DNA of 35,759 nt. It comes from JAZOTM01 sp045657625 (GTDB taxonomy: Bacteria > Bacillota > Clostridia > Lachnospirales > Lachnospiraceae). The position numbers and the translations under genes were made by a program. Positions within the stretch are counted from its first letter, which is position 1. Every line of letters begins with the position of its first letter. The DNA lies in contig JAZOTM010000031.1 of NCBI GenBank assembly GCA_045657625.1, positions 1 to 35,759 on the forward strand, written 5' to 3'. Under the pieces are notes generated by a model. It did not search any database and had not been told where the DNA came from. It worked only from the letters and a program-made list of their open reading frames with translations. This document shows, piece by piece, positions 24,789-31,950 of the stretch.

Positions 24789-24850
24789 AGATTACTAAAT
24801 CGTTCTCCATTTTACATGGGGATTTTTTAGAGTTTTATGCTAATTTTTTA
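24789..24850 (-). promoter_or_regulatory. Promoter and double A-tract element of the GH43 gene
   Basis: A-tracts at 24844-24849 and 24823-24828 flank TTAGCATAAAACTCT on the minus strand. Weak boxes ATGTAA (24812-24817) and TAATCT (24789-24794) follow at 17 bp spacing, the element ending about 3-5 bp before the -35. Confidence 0.45.
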
Positions 24851-24894
24851 TATTACAATCCCATCTACTTCATACACCTCCGCCCTAAGGACAC

Positions 24895-24932
24895 AAAAAA
24901 GAAGCGAAAGAATACTCTTTCGCTTCTTTTTT
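24895..24932 (-). terminator. Terminator of the uronate-catabolic operon
   Basis: A perfect 16-bp stem (24895-24910 with 24917-24932) has a 6-base loop, ending in A/U runs on both sides. It lies 14 bp after the KduD stop codon and separates the operon from GH43. Confidence 0.9.
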
Positions 24933-24946
24933 TATGGGGAAATTTT

Positions 24947-25750
24947 CTAGTCCGGCTGTTTCCCTATGTAGGCAAGGATTCCGCCGTCCACGTAGAGAAT
25001 ATGCCCGTTTACTGCATTGGATGCTTCGGAAGCCAGGAATACAGCAGGCCCCTGCAGTTCTTCTGTTTGTAACCAGCGATTGGCAGGTGTTCTGGCACAA
25101 ATAAACTGATCGAAGGGATGAGGTCTGCCATCTTCCATAGGCTGTCGTAAGGGAGCTGTCTGAGGTGTTTCAATATAACCGGGTCCAATGCCATTGGACT
25201 GAATGTTATATTTTCCATATTCTGCACATATATTTCTTGTTAACATTTTTAAACCGCCCTTTGCAGCTGCATAAGCAGACACGGTCTCTCTACCAAATTC
25301 AGACATCATGGAACAAATATTAATAATTTTTCCATGACCTTTTTTGATCATGGATGGGATGACTGCCTTTGAAACAATAAAAGGAGCATTCAAATCCACA
25401 TCGATGACCTGGCGGAAATCCTCTGCGCTCATTTCCACCATAGGAATTCTCTTGATAATTCCTGCATTATTTACCAAAATATCAATCACACCCACTTCGT
25501 TTTCAATGCTTGTCACCATCTTCTGCACTTCCTCTTCCTTGGTCACATCACACACATATCCATGGGCCTCATAGCCTAATTCTCGATACGCTGCAATCCC
25601 TTTGTCCACGAGATCCTGTCGGATATCATTAAAGCAAATGGTTGCACCGGCCTCCGCATAAGCAGAAGCAATGGCAAAGCCAATTCCATAGCTGGCACCG
25701 GTTACAAGTGCCACCTTTCCTTTCAAAGAAAAATTTGTAAAATCACTCAT
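24947..25750 (-). CDS. kduD: SDR dehydrogenase, KduD / gluconate 5-dehydrogenase-like (267 aa)
   Basis: Reduces 3-deoxy-D-glycero-2,5-hexodiulosonate to 2-keto-3-deoxygluconate with NAD(P)H, the step after KduI. Classical SDR features: TGASYGIG (~17-24), NNAG (~94-97), catalytic S147, Y160 and K164 (SAYAAAKGG), and a C-terminal DGGILAYIGKQP shared with the KduD/gluconate-5-dehydrogenase group. Those two activities are hard to separate by sequence, but directly following kduI argues for KduD. It is the last gene of the operon; a 16-bp-stem terminator follows. Confidence 0.9.
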   Translation of the reverse strand: MSDFTNFSLKGKVALVTGASYGIGFAIASAYAEAGATICFNDIRQDLVDKGIAAYRELGYEAHGYVCDVTKEEEVQKMVTSIENEVGVIDILVNNAGIIKRIPMVEMSAEDFRQVIDVDLNAPFIVSKAVIPSMIKKGHGKIINICSMMSEFGRETVSAYAAAKGGLKMLTRNICAEYGKYNIQSNGIGPGYIETPQTAPLRQPMEDGRPHPFDQFICARTPANRWLQTEELQGPAVFLASEASNAVNGHILYVDGGILAYIGKQPD

Positions 25751-25768
25751 TTTCTCACCCTCTCTATT

Positions 25769-26632
25769 CTATTTCAACTCTTCATTCTGTACGGCATCCA
25801 TATCCGTGAATACCTGGTTTTCTCCAACCATGCCCCAAATAAAGGTGTAGGCACAGCTACCGGATCCTGCATGGATCGACCAGCTTGGAGAAATCACCGC
25901 CTGTTCATTTCGCATCACCAGATGTCTGGTTTCTGTAGGTTCTCCCATGTAATGCATGACAAAGCCATCCTGTGGCAAATCCATATACAAATAGACTTCC
26001 ATTCTTCGATCATGGGTATGACAAGGCATGGTATTCCAAACACTTCCCGGTTTTAAAGAAGTCATGCCCATTACTAACTGGCAGCTTTCCACCTGTCCCG
26101 GCAAAATATATTTCTGAATCACACGATGATTGCTTTCTTCTAAGGTTCCCAGTTCTACCTTATTCTCCTGTTTCACCACTACCACATCCGGGCCTTCTTC
26201 TCCTTCCAGACGAATCAGTTTGGTGGGATAGGCCTTATGAGCCGGTGCACTATTTAAATAAAACTTTGCAGGTTCTTTTTCTTCCTTACTGGAAAAAATG
26301 ATTTCCTTTGCTCCCATACCAATATACATGCCATCCTTATGGTCCAAAGAAAACTCTTTTCCATCCACAGTAATCACTCCCGAACCACCGATATTGATAA
26401 TTCCCAGTTCTCTTCGTTCACAGAAATAAGCGGCTCTTAATTCCTCCCCGGCAGTCAAAGTCAATGATTTCTTCACCGGTACCGCTGAACCTATGATAAT
26501 ACGATCAATATGACTGTATACCAACTTAATATCATCCGGCTGAAATAAGTCATCAATCAAAAATTCTTCTCTTAATCTCTGTGTATCATAATGTTTCACA
26601 TCCTTTGGGGATGCTGCTGTGCGTAATTCCAT
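25769..26632 (-). CDS. kduI: 5-keto-4-deoxyuronate isomerase KduI (287 aa)
   Basis: Isomerises 5-keto-4-deoxyuronate (formed spontaneously from unsaturated uronate) to 3-deoxy-2,5-hexodiulosonate. A bicupin of normal length for KduI with the metal-binding set H205, H207, E212 (CHTHDRRMEVYLYMDLP) and H254 (WSIHAGSGS). It lies 18 bp before kduD and 11 bp after the KDG kinase gene in the same operon. Its presence with GH88 shows that the imported sugars carry 4,5-unsaturated uronate, hence come from lyase action. Confidence 0.96.
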   Translation of the reverse strand: MELRTAASPKDVKHYDTQRLREEFLIDDLFQPDDIKLVYSHIDRIIIGSAVPVKKSLTLTAGEELRAAYFCERRELGIINIGGSGVITVDGKEFSLDHKDGMYIGMGAKEIIFSSKEEKEPAKFYLNSAPAHKAYPTKLIRLEGEEGPDVVVVKQENKVELGTLEESNHRVIQKYILPGQVESCQLVMGMTSLKPGSVWNTMPCHTHDRRMEVYLYMDLPQDGFVMHYMGEPTETRHLVMRNEQAVISPSWSIHAGSGSCAYTFIWGMVGENQVFTDMDAVQNEELK

Positions 26633-26643
26633 GTGTTTCCTCC

Positions 26644-27741
26644 CTATCTTTGTACTCTGGCTCCTGCGCCTCCCATAATTGCTTCCACTTCTTTTAAGGA
26701 AGCCATGGTAGTGTCACCCGGTGTGGTCATGGCTAAGGCTCCATGGGCTGCACCATATTCTACTGCCAATTTCGGATCTTTCTTTTCCATCAAGCCATAA
26801 ATCAGGCCGGAAGCAAAGGAATCTCCACCTCCTACACGGTCCATAATTTCCAGGCCATCATACTGTGTTGCCTTGTAAATCTCACCTTCTGCCCAGCAAA
26901 TTGCAGACCAGTCATTTACTGTAGCGGTCTTTACCTGTCTAAGGGTTGTAGCCACTGCCTTAAAATTTGGGTATTCCTTTGCTGCCGCATTAATCATTTT
27001 TTTGTAACCTTCCAGATTTAAGGTTTTCAAGTTTTTGTCATTTCCTTCAATTTCAAAACCTAAGCATGCGGTAAAATCTTCTTCATTTCCAATCATGACA
27101 TCCACATATTTTGCAATTTCTTTATTCACCTTTTGCGCTTTTTCAATGCCACCGATGGCTGACCACATAGACGGACGATAATTCAAATCATAAGAGACTA
27201 AGGTTCCATATTTTTTTGCCGTCTGAATTGCTACAAGCACCGTTTCACAAGACTGTTCTGACAATGCCGCATAAATACCGCCGGTGTGTAACCAACGAAC
27301 TCCTAAAGTTCCAAAAATATAATCAAAATCCACATCCTCCGGTTTTAACTGGGAAATTGCAGTATTGGCACGATCCGAGCATCCCACTGCCCCACGAATA
27401 CCAAAGCCTCTTTCCGTGAAATTCAAACCGTTTCTGCAAATTCTGCCGATGCCATCGGTTTTCTTCATGGTAATCAACTCTGTCGATACACCGCCTTGCT
27501 CCACCAAATCTTTGCAGAGAAGTCCCACTTCGTTCTCTGCAAATGCCGTAATCACGGCTGTCTGCAAACCAAAACACTTGTGTAAACCACGAATAACATT
27601 GTATTCACCGCCACCTTCCCAAGCACGAAAGCTTCTGGCTGTACGAATTCTTCCTTCCCCCGGATCTAAACGCAGCATCACTTCTCCAAGAGATACTGCA
27701 TCATATTTACATGTGTCCTTTTCTCTTACCTGTAGTTCCAT
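26644..27741 (-). CDS. kdgK: 2-keto-3-deoxygluconate kinase (PfkB family), 365 aa
   Basis: Phosphorylates 2-keto-3-deoxygluconate to KDPG with ATP. A PfkB/ribokinase-fold protein with N-terminal GEVMLRLDPGEG, the glycine-rich substrate segment (GGGEYNV), and the C-terminal signature GGGDSFASG with catalytic D307. At 365 residues it is somewhat longer than many KdgK proteins. It sits between the KDPG aldolase gene and kduI, 10-12 bp from each, which sets its substrate more firmly than the family alone. Confidence 0.92.
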   Translation of the reverse strand: MELQVREKDTCKYDAVSLGEVMLRLDPGEGRIRTARSFRAWEGGGEYNVIRGLHKCFGLQTAVITAFAENEVGLLCKDLVEQGGVSTELITMKKTDGIGRICRNGLNFTERGFGIRGAVGCSDRANTAISQLKPEDVDFDYIFGTLGVRWLHTGGIYAALSEQSCETVLVAIQTAKKYGTLVSYDLNYRPSMWSAIGGIEKAQKVNKEIAKYVDVMIGNEEDFTACLGFEIEGNDKNLKTLNLEGYKKMINAAAKEYPNFKAVATTLRQVKTATVNDWSAICWAEGEIYKATQYDGLEIMDRVGGGDSFASGLIYGLMEKKDPKLAVEYGAAHGALAMTTPGDTTMASLKEVEAIMGGAGARVQR

Positions 27742-27751
27742 TATGTCCTCC

Positions 27752-28390
27752 CTAACCTCTTACTTCTTTTACAATGGAAGCTGCTTCCTTTGTCAATTTT
27801 TCTATCTCATCAAATTTCTTTTCTTTAATCAAGTCTCCCTTCACCATCCAACTTCCTCCGCAGGCGATAATTCGGTCATACTTCAAGTATTCCTTTACAT
27901 TTTCTGCATTGATTCCACCGGTCGGCATAAAACGGACACCGGTATAAGGAGCCGCAATGGATTTAATATAGGGTAGTCCACCAGCCTGTTCTGCCGGGAA
28001 AAATTTCACGGTATCCAGTCCTAAGGTAAGGGCTGTTTCCACATTGGATGGATTGCAGGTTCCCGGTGTAATCGGTATATCTTTTTCCACACAGTATTCC
28101 ACAACTTCCGGATTAATCCCCGGACTCACAATAAATTTCGCACCTGCTGCCACCGCGCGATCTACCTGTTCTACGGATAATACCGTTCCGGCTCCCACCA
28201 GCATATCCGGATAAGTTTCACTCATTAGGCGAATGGATTCTTCCGCTGCATCGGTACGAAAAGTCACTTCCGCGCATGGCAAACCACCCTCCATCAATGC
28301 TTTTCCCAAAGGAATGGCATCCTCTGCATCTTCCAGTACCACCACGGGAATAATCCCGATTTCTTCAAAACGTTCCAATACTTCGCTCAT
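27752..28390 (-). CDS. eda: KDPG aldolase (212 aa)
   Basis: Splits 2-keto-3-deoxy-6-phosphogluconate into pyruvate and glyceraldehyde-3-phosphate, the last step of the uronate branch. Class I aldolase with Schiff-base K129 (DTVKFFPAE), catalytic E41 and R45 (AEVTFRT), PTGGIN phosphate loop and GAGTVL. The frame could start 5 codons earlier, but AGGGGG lies about 6 bases before MSEVLERF, so 28390 is chosen. It lies between GH88 and the KDG kinase gene. Confidence 0.95.
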   Translation of the reverse strand: MSEVLERFEEIGIIPVVVLEDAEDAIPLGKALMEGGLPCAEVTFRTDAAEESIRLMSETYPDMLVGAGTVLSVEQVDRAVAAGAKFIVSPGINPEVVEYCVEKDIPITPGTCNPSNVETALTLGLDTVKFFPAEQAGGLPYIKSIAAPYTGVRFMPTGGINAENVKEYLKYDRIIACGGSWMVKGDLIKEKKFDEIEKLTKEAASIVKEVRG

Positions 28391-28409
28391 CTTTGTCCCC
28401 CTCATAGTT

Positions 28410-29564
28410 TCACCATATTAGAATTCCTGTATTTTTTAACTTATATAATGCTTCCAAATAATAGTAATCTGCATAATTCATGGTAAAATGATGCCTGCTG
28501 TCATGATATGCTCCGGTACAATTCTGTACAATGGCATCGCAACCCTCGGAAAAATCTGCACGCTTTTCTGTAATGGCCTTCAAAATACGAATGGCATTGG
28601 AATAATACAACTCTTTTTCCAATTCCGGCACCACCTTGGCGATTTCCAACAAACCGCCGGCTATGACACATGCGCCGCAGGAATCCTCCCAGGCCGGTTC
28701 CTTTGGTTGTCGAAAATCCACAGGAAGCAAGCCGCTTTCCGGAATATTTGCAATACAAAAATGTGCTACTCTTTTCGCTGCATTTAGATAACGCACATCC
28801 TTGGTATGCAAATAACTTAAAACAAAGCCATAGACTGCCCAACCTTGCCCTCTGGTCCAGGCAGATTCCTCATCATAGCCCTGACCTCCATAGGCCTTTA
28901 CATAATCTCCGGTAAAAGGATCAAATTCCACAATATGCCGTACCGAACCATCCGGTCGGATAAAATATTCCAACACCGTATCTGCATGTTTGGTAGCAAT
29001 TTGATAAAATCTGGGATCCTTGGTCTCTTCATAAGCCCAATACAGCAATGTAATATTAAACATGCAATCAATAATTGCCCATCCTCTGGTATCAAAGCCC
29101 TCCGGTAATTCGTTCCATGCACGGATAAAATTACCCTGAGGATTGAACCTTCCTGCCAGCATATTTGCGGCATGAAGACCAATTCGTCTTGCATCCTCCT
29201 CTTTTGTCAGCTTATATTCCGCCACAACCGTCGGCATAAACATAAATCCCACATCATGATGCAAGCCATAGTAGTTCCGAAAAGTATCTTCTAAGCGTCT
29301 TCCACAAGATTCCCCGATTTTTTTATAACTCTCCTCCCGGGTATCCTGATAGAGAAGCCACATAATTCCACCCCAGAATCCATTGGTCCACCAGTCCAAA
29401 CCATCCGTAGGTTCATAGTCTATAGAGGTGTCCCCTTTATCATCATAATTGCCCTCAGCATCCGTCGTATAAGGAATTTTATTCTGATTTTTTTCACTCA
29501 CATAAGCCATTTTTTGGCGCACTTTAATAAGGGTCTCTTCCACCCATTCTAAATTTGTATTCAT
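28410..29564 (-). CDS. GH88 unsaturated glucuronyl hydrolase (384 aa), cytoplasmic
   Basis: Hydrates and cleaves the 4,5-unsaturated glucuronyl residue from the non-reducing end of lyase-made oligosaccharides, releasing unsaturated uronate for KduI. The alpha/alpha-barrel shows the two catalytic aspartates of the family, D104 (HHDVGFMFMP) and D166 (WAIIDCMFN), plus DWWTNGFWGG and SAWTRGQGWAVYGF. No signal peptide, so it acts after import. GH88 is favoured over GH105 by these motifs. Start 29564 has AAGGAG nearby. It lies 16 bp after the PfkB gene and 19 bp before eda. No sulfatase is in the window, which speaks against a sulfated glycosaminoglycan substrate. Confidence 0.94.
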   Translation of the reverse strand: MNTNLEWVEETLIKVRQKMAYVSEKNQNKIPYTTDAEGNYDDKGDTSIDYEPTDGLDWWTNGFWGGIMWLLYQDTREESYKKIGESCGRRLEDTFRNYYGLHHDVGFMFMPTVVAEYKLTKEEDARRIGLHAANMLAGRFNPQGNFIRAWNELPEGFDTRGWAIIDCMFNITLLYWAYEETKDPRFYQIATKHADTVLEYFIRPDGSVRHIVEFDPFTGDYVKAYGGQGYDEESAWTRGQGWAVYGFVLSYLHTKDVRYLNAAKRVAHFCIANIPESGLLPVDFRQPKEPAWEDSCGACVIAGGLLEIAKVVPELEKELYYSNAIRILKAITEKRADFSEGCDAIVQNCTGAYHDSRHHFTMNYADYYYLEALYKLKNTGILIW

Positions 29565-29580
29565 ATGTTCTCCTTGGAAT

Positions 29581-30540
29581 TTATAATAGAACCTTGATTT
29601 CTTCTTCCGTAGGCATCACACAGAGTGCTCCTCGTCTTGTGGTCACAATGGAGGCTGCTACATTTGCAAATCGTAACATTTCCTGCAATTCCTCCTCTGT
29701 ATATACACGTAAGCCTCGTTTTAGCACCTCATGTAATATGCATCCACAAAAGGTATCCCCCGCGCCGGTTGTTTCCACAGTATTTTCCTGTAGATAAGCA
29801 GGAACGAAGGCTTCCGTCCCTCCGCAAAAAGCCATGCTTCCCTCTTCCCCTAAGGACAAAAGCAATAATTGAATGTTTGGATATGTTTCTTGTAACTCCC
29901 GTACCCCTTCTCTATAATCTTTTTTTCCTGTAAACCATTGAATCTCATTATCTGAGATTTTTAATATATGGCAACGACTCATACCAAAGGCAATTTTCTC
30001 TCTTGCTATCTGTAAATTTTCCCACAAGGGCTCCCGTAAATTGGGATCAAAGGAAATGATTTTCTTTGTATTGGCTGCCACATTTAATGCCTTCACCGTT
30101 GCCAGTTCCGCTTCTTTATCTGTCATGGATAAGGATCCAAAATGAAAAATCTTACAATTGCGAATCCAGGTTTCCTGTACATCCTCCATCCGCAGCATTA
30201 CATCTGCACCGGGATTGCGATAAAAGGAAAAATCACGATCCCCATTCTTCTTTTTATGCACAAAGGCTAGGGTAGTATGCACTTTTCTTTCTCTGGACAG
30301 TCCTTCCTTAGAAATTCCCACTTTTTTCAACGTGTCTGCCAGAAAATCTCCAAAGCTGTCTTCCCCTACTTTTCCAACAAAACAAACCTCATGCCCCAGT
30401 TTTTTCAACATTGCAAGCACATTACAGGGAGCGCCTCCGGGATTCACTTCCAAAACAGGATTCCCCTGATCCGACTTCCCATTTTCGGTAAAATCAATCA
30501 GTAACTCCCCCAGAGCCACTACATCATACTTCTCATTCAT
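29581..30540 (-). CDS. PfkB family sugar kinase, fructokinase-like (319 aa)
   Basis: Probably phosphorylates fructose to fructose-6-phosphate. Fructokinase-type features are the N-terminal VALGELLIDF, PGGAPCNVLAMLKKLG, GKVGEDSFGDFL and the C-terminal GAGDTFCG with catalytic D262. Two in-frame ATGs occur; GGAAG is 7 bases from the second (30540) and 1 base from the first, so 30540 is used. It overlaps the end of the isomerase gene by 8 bases, so both are translated together. This coupling supports an aldose-to-fructose-to-F6P route. A second PfkB kinase in the operon (KDG kinase) has clearly different motifs. Confidence 0.88.
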   Translation of the reverse strand: MNEKYDVVALGELLIDFTENGKSDQGNPVLEVNPGGAPCNVLAMLKKLGHEVCFVGKVGEDSFGDFLADTLKKVGISKEGLSRERKVHTTLAFVHKKKNGDRDFSFYRNPGADVMLRMEDVQETWIRNCKIFHFGSLSMTDKEAELATVKALNVAANTKKIISFDPNLREPLWENLQIAREKIAFGMSRCHILKISDNEIQWFTGKKDYREGVRELQETYPNIQLLLLSLGEEGSMAFCGGTEAFVPAYLQENTVETTGAGDTFCGCILHEVLKRGLRVYTEEELQEMLRFANVAASIVTTRRGALCVMPTEEEIKVLL

Positions 30541-31831
30541 TTTCATACTTCCTTTTTATCATTGTTGCTACAGAAACAGAGATGTCACCATAAGGAATCA
30601 ACATTGCCTGAAACGCATGATACAAATCGGATTTTCCCGGCCATACCGTTCCTTTTAATTGATTCTGCTCATCCAACTGATGGAACCAGGAGCCATTTTC
30701 ATGATCCAGTACTTCCTCATCCAAATAGCTGCAAAACTCCGTAAATAAGGAGGTGTACTGTTCTTTTCCGGTGATGCGATATAACACTGCGGAAGTATTA
30801 ATGGCTTCTGCCAAGGTCCAATGCATTCTATCTCGCACCACTGGACGTCCATTCCAATCTGTGGTATATACAATGCCTCTAGATCCATCCGCATTCCAAC
30901 CATCCTGCACAGCCTGCATAAACAAGAGTTCCGCTGCTTCTATATATTCTTTTCGGTCTTCTTCTTTCTGATATGTGGATACTGCCCATTGGGAAATCAA
31001 TCTTGCCCATTCGATACCATGTCCCGGTGTTGCTCCATATGGTTTAAAGGGATCATCCTTTTTTTCTTCATTCATAAACAAGTCCACAGACCAGTCTTCC
31101 CGAAAATGCTCTGGAATTCTCCAGTGATTTTCTTTTGCCCAAGCAACTACATGCCCTATAATTCTTCCGGCACGCTGACGATACAAGTCGGATTTGCAAG
31201 CATCTGCTACTGCCAGGAAGGCCTCTACTGTATGCATATTGGCATTGATTCCACGATAGGAAGATAATTCCGTGAATTCCGTATTCCAGGTATCCACTGC
31301 AAGACCTTTGGTGTCATCCCAAAAATACCGATCATATACTTCCAAAGCCTCTTCCAACAATCCTTCTGCTCCCGGAATTCCTGCCAGTTTTGCAGAACTG
31401 GAAGCTAGTATTACAAAGGCATGTGCATAACACTGCTTATCCGGTAAAATGGATCCATCTGCCTGTACCCCAGCGTAAAAGCCACCGTTTATGGTATCCT
31501 TTAAAATTCCCTGTAAGCCTTGCAACCCTTTTTTCGCCAATTCCTCTGCACCGGAAACTCCCATCATTTTTCCCATGCTATACACATGGGTCATTCTGCA
31601 AGTAATCCAGGTCTCGACGGGACGGTCTTTCCAAGGGGTTCCATCGTCCCCTAAATAATAAGATCCACCTTGCGGTGCCGGAAATTTCTTTCCAAACTCC
31701 AGTAATTCCATTCCCAACTGTCGGAAAAATTCCTGATTTTCCGGCTGGTCCAATTGATATTTTTTCTCCAATATTTCCCCTCCCAAGTTCCTTACATTCT
31801 TTTGCATTCGCTTATAGTCGTTTGCAATCAT
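30533..31831 (-). CDS. AGE-family sugar isomerase, mannose isomerase/YihS-like (432 aa)
   Basis: Alpha/alpha-barrel of the N-acylglucosamine 2-epimerase superfamily. The motifs TWITCRMTHVYSMG, CYAHAFVILASSSA, INANMHTVEAFLAVAD and LYHAFQAML resemble the YihS/D-mannose isomerase branch more than cellobiose or GlcNAc 2-epimerases. I therefore predict mannose to fructose conversion, feeding the overlapping fructokinase-like gene. The frame continues to TTG 31849, but GAGG stands 8 bases before ATG 31831, so that start is chosen. It heads the seven-gene catabolic operon. Alternatives are another aldose-ketose isomerase (e.g. lyxose, talose) or a 2-epimerase. Confidence 0.8.
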   Translation of the reverse strand: MIANDYKRMQKNVRNLGGEILEKKYQLDQPENQEFFRQLGMELLEFGKKFPAPQGGSYYLGDDGTPWKDRPVETWITCRMTHVYSMGKMMGVSGAEELAKKGLQGLQGILKDTINGGFYAGVQADGSILPDKQCYAHAFVILASSSAKLAGIPGAEGLLEEALEVYDRYFWDDTKGLAVDTWNTEFTELSSYRGINANMHTVEAFLAVADACKSDLYRQRAGRIIGHVVAWAKENHWRIPEHFREDWSVDLFMNEEKKDDPFKPYGATPGHGIEWARLISQWAVSTYQKEEDRKEYIEAAELLFMQAVQDGWNADGSRGIVYTTDWNGRPVVRDRMHWTLAEAINTSAVLYRITGKEQYTSLFTEFCSYLDEEVLDHENGSWFHQLDEQNQLKGTVWPGKSDLYHAFQAMLIPYGDISVSVATMIKRKYENE

Positions 31832-31870
31832 TGGCTCATCCTCTGCCAAAACAACTCTTAACTTTTTTAC

Positions 31871-31933
31871 ATTTTAGCAAGGTAGCCCATAGGGACAAAG
31901 TATATTTTTTAGAGAAATATGCATTTTTTTAAG
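31871..31933 (-). promoter_or_regulatory. Promoter and double A-tract element of the isomerase-uronate operon
   Basis: On the minus strand CTTAAAAAAATGCATATTTC continues into TCTAAAAAATATAC (A-tracts 31924-31930 and 31905-31910). About 3 bp downstream is TTGTCC (31893-31898), then 16 bp to TAAAAT (31871-31876). This is the best-formed of four similar promoters in the locus. Confidence 0.6.
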
Positions 31934-31950
31934 AATGCTGGTTCCATTCG

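Noticed and set aside
27365..27976. Plus-strand open frame of about 200 codons
   Set aside because: It is antisense to the KDG kinase and KDPG aldolase genes, has no good ribosome site, and its composition looks like a reverse-strand shadow.
30821..31267. Plus-strand open frame of about 148 codons opposite the isomerase gene
   Set aside because: Shadow of the AGE-family coding sequence; no start signals.
31934..31950. Short inverted repeat gaatg/cattc after the GH36 stop as a terminator
   Set aside because: Only 5 bp of stem and followed by an A-run, not U, on the minus strand; the A-run belongs to the regulatory element.
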